Of a DNA stretch of 64,000 bases, positions 30,707 to 41,340 are shown one piece after another. A model generated the notes under the pieces. That model worked only from the letters and a program-made list of their open reading frames with translations, was not told the DNA's origin and did not search any database. The DNA comes from Merluccius polli. Taxonomy: Eukaryota > Chordata > Actinopteri > Gadiformes > Merlucciidae. Location: the NCBI GenBank assembly GCA_030340625.1, contig JAOPHQ010003131.1, forward strand, positions 124,001 through 188,000, read 5' to 3'. Position numbers and translations under genes: made by a program. Numbering within the stretch: position 1 is the first letter of the stretch; the number at the start of each line of letters is the position of its first letter.

Positions 30707-32536
30707 TTAATAGGTAATAAGGCCCTTATAAGTCCTTATAATATGCTTATTACCTGGTAATAAATCCCTTAATAAGCGTTAGTTAACGCGTAATAAGGCC
30801 CTTAATAAGCATTAGTTAATAGGTAATAAGGCCCTTATAAGTCCTTATAATATGCTTATTACCTGGTAATAAATCCCTTAATAAGCATTAGTTAACACGT
30901 AATAAGGCCCTTAATAAGCATTAGTTAATAGGTAATAAGGCCCTTATAAGTCCTTATAATATGCTTATTTACATTATTATGTGTATTTATTGAGTGTAAC
31001 TAACTTACCTATAATGTCATTGTTAAACCTTAACTAAGATTTTTTTATTGCTTTATAAAGATTAATACAGACTTTATTATGTGTTTCTTAGCAGTTAACT
31101 ATGCACTTATAACAGTTAACGAAGGTGGTCGCTCTGCCCTCGCACATTTAGTCTAAACATGAAGAATTGAAGAATTGGAGCTCCTCGGTGGCAGGGCCCC
31201 GGGGGTGGATGAGGTCCGCCCGGAGTTCCTTAAGGCCCTGGATGTTGTGGGGCTGTCTTGGTTGACACAACTCTGCAGCATCGCGTGGACATCGGGGGCA
31301 GTGCCCCTGGATTGGCAGACTGGGGTGGTGGTCCCTCTTTTTAAGAAGGGGGACCGGAGGGTGTGTTCCAACTATAGGGGGATCACACTCCTCAGCCTCC
31401 CTGGTAAGGTCTATTCAGGGGTGCTGGAGAGGAGGGTCCGTCGGATAGTCGAACCTCGGATTCAGGAGCAGCAATGTGGTTTTCGTCCAGGCCGTGGAAC
31501 AGTGGACCAGCTCTACACCCTCTGCAGGATCCTTGAGGGTGCATGGGAGTTTGCCCAACCAGTCCACATGTGCTTTGTGGACTTGGAGAAGGCATTCGAC
31601 CGTGTCCCTCGGGGAGTACTGTGGGGGGTTCTCCGGGAGTACGGGGTATCGGACCCCCTAATACGGGCTGTCCGTTCCCTGTATGACCGGTGTCAGAGCT
31701 TGGTCCGCATTGCCGGTAATAAGTCGGACTTGTTTCCAGTGAGGGTTGGACTCCGCCAGGGCTGCCCTTTGTCACCGATCCTGTTCATAATTGTTATGGA
31801 CAGGATTTCTAGGCACAGCCAGGGCGTTGAGGGGGTCCGGTTTGGTGACCTCAGGATTGGGTCTCTGCTTTTTGCGGACGATGTGGTCCTGATGGCTTCA
31901 TCAGACCGTGACCTCCAACTCTCGCTGGACAGGTTCGCAGCCGAGTGTGAAGCGGCCGGGATGAGAATCAGCACCTCCAAATCCGAGTCCATGGTCCTCA
32001 ACCGGAAAAGGGTGGAGTGCACTCTCCGGGTCGGGGATGAGATCCTGCCCCAAGTGGAGGAGTTCAAGTACCTCGGGGTCTTGTTCACGAGTGAGGGGAG
32101 GATGGAGCGGGAGATCGACAGGCGGATCGGTGTGGCGTCTGCAGTAATGCGGACTCTGCACGGATCCGTCGTGGTGAAGAGGGAGCTGAGCCAAAAGGCA
32201 AAGCTCTCGATTTACCAGTCGATCTACGTTCCTGCCCTCACCTATGGTCATGAGCTTTGGGTAATGACCGAAAGAACAAGATCGCGGGTACAAGCGGCCG
32301 AAATGAGCTTCCTCCGCAGGATGGCTGGGCTCTCTCTTAGAGATAGGGTGAGAAGCTCGGTCATCCGGGAGGAGCTCGGAGTAGACCCGCTACTCCTCCG
32401 CGTTGAGAGGAGCCAGATGAGGTGGCTCGGGCATCTAGTTAGGATGCCTCCCGGACGCCTCCCTGGTGAGGTGTTCAGGGCACGTCCCACTGGTAGGAGA
32501 CCCCGGGGAAGACCCAGGACACGCTGGAGAGACTAT

Positions 32537-33972
32537 GGGCCCTATTTTGCACTCAGCGCAATTGACTTTGTGCACTGGCGCTTGTGCAATTCCTATTTTG
32601 CACCCGACGCACATTGGAATTTTCCCTCGCAAGGCGCAAGTCCTTCACTTGGGGAATGAAGTTGCGCTCCGGGGGCGGTTCAGCGAAAACAGGAGGCGTG
32701 TCCCGGCGCAAACGTTCCCTGGTGCTATTCTGCACTTTCACAAAACAATTGCGCCACAGACCAGGAAAAACCTCGTCTAAAGTCAGTGGCGCTTATTCAG
32801 ACGCTATTTTAAGGGCGCTTGGCCATAATCAGGGAGGGGATGCGCGATTGTTGACGGGGTGGGGGCGCGATTGTTGACGGGGTGGGGGGGGGGTGCGCGG
32901 TCCAAAAATCTGGACCGGCGCAAAAATAATAATACACAAAATACAAAATACAAAATAAAATAAAAATAATACACAGTTACCCAAAATATTCAGGCTAATA
33001 GTAATGACGGATCAAATTAACCTGTTTGACCAATAGTCGCAAGACACATAGGTATATAAGGACACCAGGATGACACCTTTTATTATGCCAGCAACAGCGC
33101 GTTAAATTTTTTATAATCGAAAACACACAGAAACACGACGCGTTGTAACTGAAAGAACATTCGGCATACTGAAAATGCGCTTCAGCTTATTTGACAGAAG
33201 AGCTGCATCATCTGTAAGCAGTGCTTGAAGTGGGCCGGTACGCACCGGTACGCAGTACCGGCACTTCTACATTTTACCCTTTAGCGTACCGGCACTTTTT
33301 CTTGAGTACCGGCACTTGTCACAGGCTGCCCCCCCACCCACTCGTCGGTCGTAGGTCCGGGGTGGGTTATGATCGCCCCCCCCCCCGTCGACAATCGCCC
33401 CCCCGTTGTACGCAGTACCGGCACTTATTTTTGTCCACTTCAAGCACTGTCTATAAGCGAAGTAGCCTAATCTCGGTCTAATGTTAGACCACATTGCAAA
33501 TATATCACCATGCATTCATAACCTCGTGATTCAGTGAGAATGAGGCCAAAACATCGGAAAGTATGTCTTTGTGACATTTCTTTATTTACATTTTGTCAAC
33601 GGAAAATGAAAAGCTGAAAAGATTTAAACAGAAGAACTAATTATTTTTCCCTCTGATGGGCATGTGCGCGCTACGGCGGGATTGGACACGTCTGGGTCCA
33701 GTAGTGGCGATGCGCGATGTGCTCGCCATGGAACAAGCGCGCCTGCATTTAAAGGGAATGTGAGCCGACGCTCTGATTGGTTTATTGCACGTTACGCCCA
33801 AACCACACCTATGACTAATGTAGCTACTTCAGACCAACCCATTTTAGATTTGCGCTGGGCGCAAGCGTCATTTATCCCGCCGGCATAATAGCAACAGCGC
33901 CCAAGATCCGCCCACAAAGCCACTTGCGCTTTGCGTTTCATACTTGCGTTTCAGACCGGCAAAATAGGGCCC
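32537..33972. mobile_element. PIF/Harbinger-like element, non-autonomous
   Basis: Perfect TIRs GGGCCCTATTTTGC, with TSD TAT (32534-32536 and 33973-33975). A plus-strand fragment at about 33130-33215 encodes RRVVTERTFGILKMRF, matching the third acidic block of Harbinger transposases and ending at a stop. It contains a hAT insertion at 33219-33449. Confidence 0.82.
33219..33449. mobile_element. hAT non-autonomous element with C-rich core, 231 bp
   Basis: TIRs CAGTGCTTGAAGTGG and the inverse CCACTTCAAGCACTG. The 8-bp TSD is TCTGTAAG versus TCTATAAG (33211-33218 and 33450-33457). The core repeats GTACCGGCACTT several times and contains CGTCGGTCGTAGGTCCGGGG followed by C-runs, a motif shared with 35010-35540, 38240-39120 and 57985-58170. 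Confidence 0.82.
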
Positions 33973-34404
33973 TATGTCTCTCAGCTGGCCTGGGAACGCC
34001 TCGGGATCCCCCAGGAAGAGCTGGACGAAGTAGCTGGGGAAAAGGAAGTCTGGGCTTCCCTGCTTAGGCTGCTGCCCCCGCGACCCGACCCCGGATAAGC
34101 GGTAGAAGATGGATGGATGGATGAAGAATTGGTACACAGTGAAATGGACAGTTACCAACACACAAATATAATAAAGAATAATCCCAAGTTCATATTGACA
34201 TACCATATACAACTCCTAACAGCCCTTAATAGGCATTAGTTAATAAGTAATAACCCTAACCCTAACCTTATAAGTCCTTATAATATGCTTATTAACATTA
34301 TTATGTGTTAATAAGGGTAACTAGAAAATGCATTTCCTGCAGAAAACGCGTGTGAATGCTGGAAGCTGAATGATAAGCTCAAAGCAGAAATATAAAATGA
34401 ATTG

Positions 34405-34850
34405 ATCTGAAGAATCTGAAAGTAGTAGTAGAAGCTGAAATAGTAGAAGAATCTGAAAGTAGTAGTAGAAGCTGAAATAGTAGAAGAATCTGAAAGTAGT
34501 AGAAGAAGCTGAAAGTAGTAGTAGAAGCTGAAATAGTAGAAGAAGCTGAAAGTAGTAGTAGAAGCTGAAATAGTAGAAGAAGCTGAAAGTAGTAGTAGAA
34601 GCTGAAATAGTAGAAGAAGCTGAAAGTAGTAGTAGAAGCTGAAATAGTAGAAGAAGCTGAAAGTAGTAGTAGAAGCTGAAATAGTAGAAGAATCTGAAAG
34701 TAGTAGTAGAAGCTGAAATAGTAGAAGAATATGAAAGTAGTAGTAGAAGCTGAAATAGTAGAATTATCAAAGTAGTAGAAGTAGTTGAAATTGTAGTAGT
34801 AGCTGAAATAGTAGAAGAATCTGAAATAGTAGAAGTAGCTGAAAGTAGTA
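34405..34850. repeat. GAAGTAGTAGTAGAAGCTGAAATAG-type minisatellite, unit 1
   Basis: About a dozen imperfect ~30-bp units alternate between GAAGAATCTGAAAGTAGTAG and AAGCTGAAATAGTAG. The long minus-strand Phe/Tyr/Ser frame here is a repeat artefact. Confidence 0.9.
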
Positions 34851-35009
34851 GTAGCCGAATTAGTAATACTAATAGCTTTAATTGTTTGATCGATGGGAAA
34901 CGGTTGAAATTTGAATTAGTTACGACGTAAAGCATTGGGAGAATAAGAGGCTGGGCGGCCGTCCGCCCATTGATTTATATTGGAAAAATAAATGTATACT
35001 ACAATTTAC

Positions 35010-35540
35010 TATTGCGGGCACCCCCCCCCCCCCCCCCCGCCGGCCGTAGGTCCGCGCGTGTTTGTGTTACTATTGCGGGCACCCCCCCCCCCCCCCCCCG
35101 GCCGGTCCGCGGTGTGTTTGTGTTACTATTGGGGGCAGCCCCCCCCCCCCCAGCCGTAGGTCCGCGGTGTGTTTGTGTTACTATTGGGGGCAGCCCCCCC
35201 CGGCCGTAGGTCCGCGGTGTGTTTGTGTTACTATTGCGGGCACCCCCCGGCCGTAGGTCCGCGGTGTGTTTGTTTGTGTTACTATTGCGGGCACCCCCCC
35301 CCCGTAGGTCCGCGGTGTGTTTGTTTGTGTTACTATTGCGGGCGCCCCCCCCCCCGCAGGTCCGCGGTGTGTTTGTGTTTACTATTGCGGGCACCCCCCC
35401 CCCCCCCCCCCGCAGGTCCGCGGTGTGTTTGTGTTTACTATTGCGGGCACCCCCCCCCCCGCAGGTCCGCGGTGTGTTTGTGTTTACTATTGCGGGCACC
35501 GCCCCCCCCCCCCCGTCGGCCGTAGGTCCGCGGTGACGCC
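35010..35540. repeat. C-rich minisatellite, unit 1 (GTAGGTCCGCGGTGTGTTTG)
   Basis: About ten ~50-bp units of form GTAGGTCCGCGG-TGTGTTTGTGTTACTATTG-CGGGCA followed by a variable run of C (5 to about 19). Unit length changes mainly by the C-run and by a TTTG duplication. Confidence 0.92.
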
Positions 35541-36358
35541 ATGACGCTCGAACGTGAACGTCGTTTACGGCAGCGGAAGATTTACGACAGCCAGCATACA
35601 GACAGTGAGCAACGGACTTCACATGATATTATTCACAACTCGGATTAATTTAATGAAACCCATTGATTCTTTTGATCGGTGGACCCCTTTTGATTGGATA
35701 TTATGGGATATACAAGTCTGTACATTTTTTGAACGAAGGTAAACGATTGAGAATTGATTTAGTTAGGCCAGAGATCAATGTGTAATCGATGTGTAAACTG
35801 TGATTCTGAATAAATATAAATGCTATCGAAATTTAGTTTGGATATCGTTATTATTGAATATACAAATCTGTAGATTAGTGACATTTTTTGAATGAAGGTT
35901 AGCGGTTGAAATGTGAATGAATTAGTTACGTGTTAAACAGTGGAAGGTCCGCCGGTTACAATGGGACGAACGGTAGAATATGACGATTTGAAACTAAAAC
36001 TGCGATACAGAAAAAAGTATAACAGCTATCGAAATTTCGTGAACACGGCTAGATAGATACAAATCTCTAGATTTGTTTAATTGTTTGAACGATGGGAAAC
36101 GGTTGAAATTTGAAATAGTTACGACGTAAAGCAGCGGAAGTAAACAGTGGAAGGTCCGCCGGTTACAATGGGACGAACGGTAGAATATGACGATTTGAAA
36201 CTAAAACTGCGATACAGAAAAAAGTATAACAGCTATCGAAATTTCGTGAACACGGCTAGATAGATACAAATCTCTAGATTTGTTTAATTGTTTGAACGAT
36301 GGGAAAAGGTTGAAATTTGAATTAGTTACGACGTAAAGAATGTGAAGAATAAGAGGCT

Positions 36359-36383
36359 GGGCGGACGGCAAAGCCGTCCGCCC
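36359..36383. repeat. GC-rich perfect hairpin in the Helitron-like unit
   Basis: GGGCGGACGGC, a 3-base loop AAA, then GCCGTCCGCCC. The same hairpin recurs at about 39946-39970. A shortened form, GGGCGGCCGTCCGCCC, lies at about 34952-34968 and 37230-37246. Confidence 0.85.
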
Positions 36384-36664
36384 ATTGATTTGTATTGGAA
36401 AAATAAAGGTGGAAAAAGTAGAATAATTTGAAAAGTTGAATTAATATGAAAAATGTGAATAGATAGCCATCATGTCGTAATAAATATGAACATTTTGATA
36501 TTTGAATGGTTTCTGTAGCTGAAAATATGAAGAAGGAGAAGAGTGCCAAAAAACGGGCGGAAGAAGAATAAAAATAAAAACTAGAAAATGCATTTCCTGC
36601 AGAAAACGCGTGTGAATGCTGGAAGCTGAATGATAAGCTCAAAGCAGAAATATAAAATGAATTG

Positions 36665-37110
36665 ATCTGAAGAATCTGAAAGTAGTAGTAGAAGCTGAAA
36701 TAGTAGAAGAATCTGAAAGTAGTAGTAGAAGCTGAAATAGTAGAAGAAGCTGAAAGTAGTAGTAGAAGCTGAAATAGTAGAAGAATCTGAAAGTAGTAGT
36801 AGAAGCTGAAATAGTAGAATAATCTGAAAGTAGTAGTAGAAGCTGAAATAGTAGAAGAAGCTGAAAGTAGTAGTAGAAGCTGAAATAGTAGAAGAATCTG
36901 AAAGTAGTAGTAGAAGCTGAAATAGTAGAAGAATCTGAAAGTAGTAGTAGAAGCTGAAATAGTAGAAGAATCTGAAAGTAGTAGTAGAAGCTGAAATAGT
37001 AGAAGAATCTGAAAGTAGTAGTAGAAGCTGAAATAGTAGAATTATCAAAGTAGTAGAAGTAGTTGAAATTGTAGTAGTAGCTGAAATAGTAGAAGAATCT
37101 GAAATAGTAG
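36665..37110. repeat. GAAGTAGTAGTAGAAGCTGAAATAG-type minisatellite, unit 2
   Basis: The same array as in unit 1 with a slightly different order of variants, expected if unit 2 is a tandem copy. Confidence 0.9.
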
Positions 37111-37272
37111 AAGTAGCTGAAAGTAGTAGTAGCCGAATTAGTAATACTAATAGCTTTAATTGTTTGATCGATGGGAAACGGTTGAAATTTGAATTAGTTA
37201 CGACGTAAAGCATTGGGAGAATAAGAGGCTGGGCGGCCGTCCGCCCATTGATTTATATTGGAAAAATAAATG

Positions 37273-38224
37273 TCCATCCATCCATCCATCCATTTTCTTC
37301 CGCTTATCCGGGGTCGGGTCGCGGGGGCAGCAGCCTAAGCAGGGAAGCCCAGACTTCCCTTTCCCCAGCTACTTCGGCCAGCTCTTCCTGGGGGATCCCG
37401 AGGCGTTCCCAGGCCAGCCGAGAGACATAGTCTCTCCAGCGTGTCCTGGGTCTTCCCCGGGGTCTCCTACCAGTGGGACGTGCCCTGAACACCTCACCAG
37501 GGAGGCGTCCGGGAGGCATCCTAACTAGATGCCCGAGCCACCTCATCTGGCTCCTCTCAACGCGGAGGAGTAGCGGGTCTACTCCGAGCTCCTCCCGGAT
37601 GACCGAGCTTCTCACCCTATCTCTAAGGGAGAGCCCAGCCACTCTGCGGAGGAAGCTCATTTCGGCCGCTTGTACTCGCGATCTCGTTCTTTCGGTCATT
37701 ACCCAAAGCTCATGACCATAGGTGAGGGCAGGAACGTAGATCGACTGGTAAATCGAGAGCTTTGCCTTTCGGCTCAGCTCCCTCTTCACCACGACGGATC
37801 CGTGCAGAGTCCGCATTACTGCAGACGCCGCACCGATCCGCCTGTCGATCTCCCGCTCCATCCTCCCATCACTCGTGAACAAGACCCCGAGGTACTTGAA
37901 CTCCTCCACTTGGGGCAGGATCTCATCCCCGACCCGGAGGGTGCACTCCACCCTTTTCCGGTTGAGGACCATGGACTCGGACTTGGAGGTGCTGATTCTC
38001 ATCCCGACCGCTTCACACTCGGCTGCGAACCTGTCCAGCGAGAGTTGGAGGTCACGGTCTGATGAAGCCATCAGGACCACATCATCCGCAAAAAGCAGAG
38101 ACCCAATCCTGAGGTCACCAAACCGGACCCCCTCAACGCCCTGGCTGTGCCTAGAAATCCTGTCCATAAAAATTACGAACAGGATCGGTGACAAAGGGCA
38201 GCCCTGGCGGAGTCCAACCCTCAC
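37273..38224 (-). mobile_element. Rex3/RTE 3' fragment (reverse orientation)
   Basis: The minus strand carries the RT from VGLRQGCPLSPILF and LFADDVVLM through RLLPPRPDPG and the GGATGGATGG tail (seen as CCATCC at 37273-37292). There is no stop in the 306-codon frame. It is inserted within unit 2 exactly where unit 1 reads AAATAAATGTATACTACAAT, with a few target bases missing and no clear TSD. It is very similar to the copy at 31170-34120. Confidence 0.88.
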
Positions 38225-38239
38225 TACAATTTACTATTG

Positions 38240-39120
38240 CGGGCACCCCGTCCCCCCCCCCCGCCGGCCGTAGGTCCGCGCGTGTTTGTGTTACTATTGC
38301 GGGCACCCCCCCCCAGCCGTAGGTCCGCGGTGTGTTTGTGTTACTATTGGGGGCAGCCCCCCCCGGCCGTAGGTCCGCGGTGTGTTTGTGTTACTATTGC
38401 GGGCACCCCCCGGCCGTAGGTCCGCGGTGTGTTTGTTTGTGTTACTATTGCGGGCACCCCCCGGCCGTAGGTCCGCGGTGTGTTTGTTTGTGTTACTATT
38501 GCGGGCACCCCCCCCCCCCGTAGGTCCGCGGTGTGTTTGTTTGTGTTACTATTGCGGGCACCCCCCCCCGTAGGTCCGCGGTGTGTTTGTTTGTGTTACT
38601 ATTGCGGGCACCCCCCGGCCGTAGGTCCGCGGTGTGTTTGTTTGTGTTACTATTGCGGGCACCCCCCCCCCCTCGTAGGTCCGCGGTGTGTTTGTTTGTG
38701 TTACTATTGCGGGCACCCCCCCCCCCGTAGGTCCGCGGTGTGTTTGTTTGTGTTACTATTGCGGGCACCCCCCGGCCGTAGGTCCGCGGTGTGTTTGTTT
38801 GTGTTACTATTGCGGGCCCCCCCCCCCCCCCCCCCGTAGGTCTGCGGTGTGTTTGTTTGTGTTACTATTGCGGGCACCCCCCCGGCCGTAGGTCCGCGGT
38901 GTGTTTGGTTGTGTTACTATTGCGGGCACCCCCCGGCCGTAGGTCCGCGGTGTGTTTGTTTGTGTTACTATTGCGGGCACCCCCCCCCCCCGTAGGTCCG
39001 CGGTGTGTTTGTTTGTGTTACTATTGCGGGCACCCCCCCCCCCCCCCGTAGGTCCGCGGTGTGTTTGTTTGTGTTACTATTGCGGGCACCCCCCCCCCCG
39101 TCGGCCGTAGCTCCGCGGTG
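38240..39120. repeat. C-rich minisatellite, unit 2 (expanded)
   Basis: About 17 units of the same ~50-bp repeat as 35010-35540; most carry the TTTGTTTG variant. The array is longer than in unit 1, so it expanded after duplication. Confidence 0.92.
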
Positions 39121-40743
39121 ACGCCATGACGCTCGAACGTGAACGTCGTTTTACGGCAGCGGAAGATTTACGACAGCCAGCATACAGACAGTGAGCAATG
39201 GACTTCACATGATATTATTCACAACTCGGATTAATTTAATGAAACCCATTGATTCTTTTGATCGGTGGACCCCTTTTGATTGGATATTATGGGATATACA
39301 AGTCTGTACATTTTTTGAACGAAGGTAAACGATTGAGAATTGATTTAGTTAGGCCAGAGATCAATGTGTAATCGATGTGTAAACTGTGATTCTGAATAAA
39401 TATAAATGCTATCGAAATTTAGTTTGGATATCGTTATTATTGAATATACAAATCTGTAGATTAGTGACATTTTTTGAATGAAGGTTATTGGTTGAAATGT
39501 GAATGAATTAGTTACGTGTTAAACAGTGGAAGGTCCGCCGGTTACAATGGGACGAACGGTAGAATATGACGATTTGAAACTAAAACTGCGATACAGAAAA
39601 AAGTATAACAGCTATCGAAATTTCGTGAACACGGCTAGATAGATACAAATCTCTAGATTTGTTTAATTGTTTGAACGATGGGAAACGGTTGAAATTTGAA
39701 ATAGTTACGACGTAAAGCACGGAAGTAAACAGTGGAAGGTCCGCCGGTTACAATGGGACGAACGGTAGAATATGACGATTTGAAACTAAAACTGCGATAC
39801 AGAAAAAAGTGTAACAGCTATCGAAATTTCGTGAACACGGCTAGATAGATACAAATCTCTAGATTTGTTTAATTGTTTGAACGATGGGAAAAGGTTGAAA
39901 TTTGAATTAGTTACGACGTAAAGAATGTGAAGAATTAAGAGGCTGGGCGGACGGCAAAGCCGTCCGCCCATTGATTTGTATTGGAAAAATAAAGGTGGAA
40001 AAAGTAGAATAATTTGAAAAGTTGAATTAATATGAAGAATGTGAATAGATAGCCATCATGTCGTAATAAATATGAACATTTTGATATTTGAATGGTTTCT
40101 GTAGCTGAAAATATGAAGAAGGAGAAGAGTGCCAAAAAACGGGCGGAAGAAGAATAAAAATAAAAATAAAAATAAAAATAATAAAGATTCAGATATCTAG
40201 AGTGTGAATGCTCCAGCATTCACACTAATAAAAATAATAAAGATTCAGATATCTAGAGTGTGAATGCTCCAGCATTCACACTAATTAGGGTTAATGAATC
40301 CTTTATCATGCACTTATTAACAGTTAACTATGCTTTTCGCAGCTCCCCCATCTGGAATGAACACTACATGTGGTCAAGCTTGATAAAATGTGAAAAACAA
40401 TTACATATGAATATAATAATTTAGCGGTGAATCACAAAAACACACTAAAATATATATTTTAGTATTCATCGTTTTTAGCTTTCATGTAAATGCAGCCACA
40501 TGCGGCCACAAAGAGAACATTCTATACAACATATATATACATATACAATTTACAATTTTCTTCAAAATAAAAGCTCTTAAATTAAGGATCTGATATGCAG
40601 CACAACATAAATAAGATACCGTATCATACCACAGTACTAGTGGCATCTAATTCAAACATGTTATGTAAACATGTATGTAGATTGGATACAATAGGCATTA
40701 CGATGAAGGCATTTCAAGTTCAAGTTCAACTTTATTTGTCCAT

Positions 40744-41332
40744 TGTTATAACGCAGGACGAGTGGACCCAAATGCTGAACACAGGGAGGCGGAGACGGGA
40801 TGAAAGACAGGGAATTTATTAATACAAGGGGAATAGCAATGGGCCAAGCTAGGCCGGTGGTAATAGGGCAGGCGGGGGTTCGGCAACAGACGGGTAGTCG
40901 GACAGTCGATGGGTCGGCAACAGGCGGGTAGTCGGACAGGCGATGGGTCGGCAACAGGCGGGTAGTCGGACAGGCGATGGGTCGGCAACAGGCGGGTAGT
41001 CGGACAGGCGATGGGTCGGCAACAGGCGGGTAGTCGGACAGGCGATGGGTCGGCAACAGGCGGGTAGTCAGGCAGGCAGGGGTCGGCAACAGGGTTCAGG
41101 AACAGGCGGGTAGTCAGGCAGGCAGGGGTCGGCAACAGGGTTCAGGAACAGGCGGGTAGTCAGGCAGGCAAGGTTCGGCAACAGACGGGTAATTAGATCA
41201 CTGGGTAGAGGTTAGATAAACAAGAGCACGAGCTGGCACCGGCTGGCTGGAGATCCCCGGCTTAAATAGGGAAACAGGTGATTAGTAATTGGGAACAGGT
41301 GTGTTTGGGAAAATGAGCGGTTAGTGGCGACA
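40744..41332 (-). repeat. 3' LTR with internal 34-bp minisatellite
   Basis: It starts TGTTATAACGCAGG. About nine units related to GGTCGGCAACAGGCGGGTAG plus TCGGACAGGCGAT occur at 40870-41190, changing to a TCAGGCAGGCAGG variant. The unique U3 part reaches about 41332. Confidence 0.78.
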
Positions 41333-41340
41333 AGCGTCCA

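Larger units (their letters stand above)
31175..34098 (+). pseudogene. Rex3/RTE reverse transcriptase, interrupted
   Basis: It opens inside the RT domain; endonuclease and N-terminus are lost to 5' truncation. Motifs in order are GVVVPLFKKGD, CGFRPGRGTVDQLYTL, CFVDLEKAFDRVP, VGLRQGCPLSP, the catalytic LFADDVVLMAS and EEFKYLGVLFTS. A C-terminal zinc-binding-like and basic region (MRWLGHLVRM, RRPRGRPRTRWRDY) follows. The frame is continuous to 32536, where a 1.4-kb Harbinger relic was inserted. Coding resumes at 33976 (allowing for the TAT duplication) and ends at TAA 34096-34098 after RLLPPRPDPG. FADD is intact. Confidence 0.87.
31170..34120 (+). mobile_element. Rex3/RTE-type LINE, 5' truncated, with a 3' GGATGGATGG tail
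   Basis: The TSD is ATGAAGAATTG (31159-31169 and 34121-34131). The 3' end is a short GATG-repeat tail right after the ORF, typical of RTE-clade elements such as fish Rex3. It contains the Harbinger-type insertion 32537-33972. A second partial copy in reverse orientation lies at 37273-38224. Confidence 0.87.
34321..40284 (+). mobile_element. Helitron-like tandem pair (two head-to-tail units)
   Basis: Unit 1 is 34321-36580 and unit 2 is 36581-40284; both begin CTAGAAAATGCATTTCCTGC. The whole block sits between GGGTAA and TTAGGG, which join without duplication in the inverted arm copy at about 47010-47030; this is an A|T insertion with no TSD. The right end is a 24-nt perfect hairpin (GTGTGAATGCTCCAGCATTC and on) followed by CTAA, and this terminal block is duplicated (about 40168-40226 and 40227-40284). 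No Rep/helicase gene is present. These are Helitron/Helentron hallmarks, but the canonical 5' TC is not seen; the class is therefore inferred. Confidence 0.55.

Noticed and set aside
34247..34267. Telomere-like CCCTAACCCTAACC
   Set aside because: Only about three units, embedded in the TTAATAAGG-type arm, with the same context in the inverted arm at about 47080.
34321..34935. Long minus-strand Phe/Tyr/Ser frame (also at 36581-37213)
   Set aside because: It is a translation of the GAAGTAGTAG minisatellite; composition and duplication come from the repeat, not from coding constraint.
35010..39120. Regular repeats resembling a CRISPR array or Pro/Val/Cys-rich proteins
   Set aside because: Units are contiguous with only C-run variation and no unique spacers; the frames are shared by all phases of the minisatellite. 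This is eukaryotic repeat DNA.
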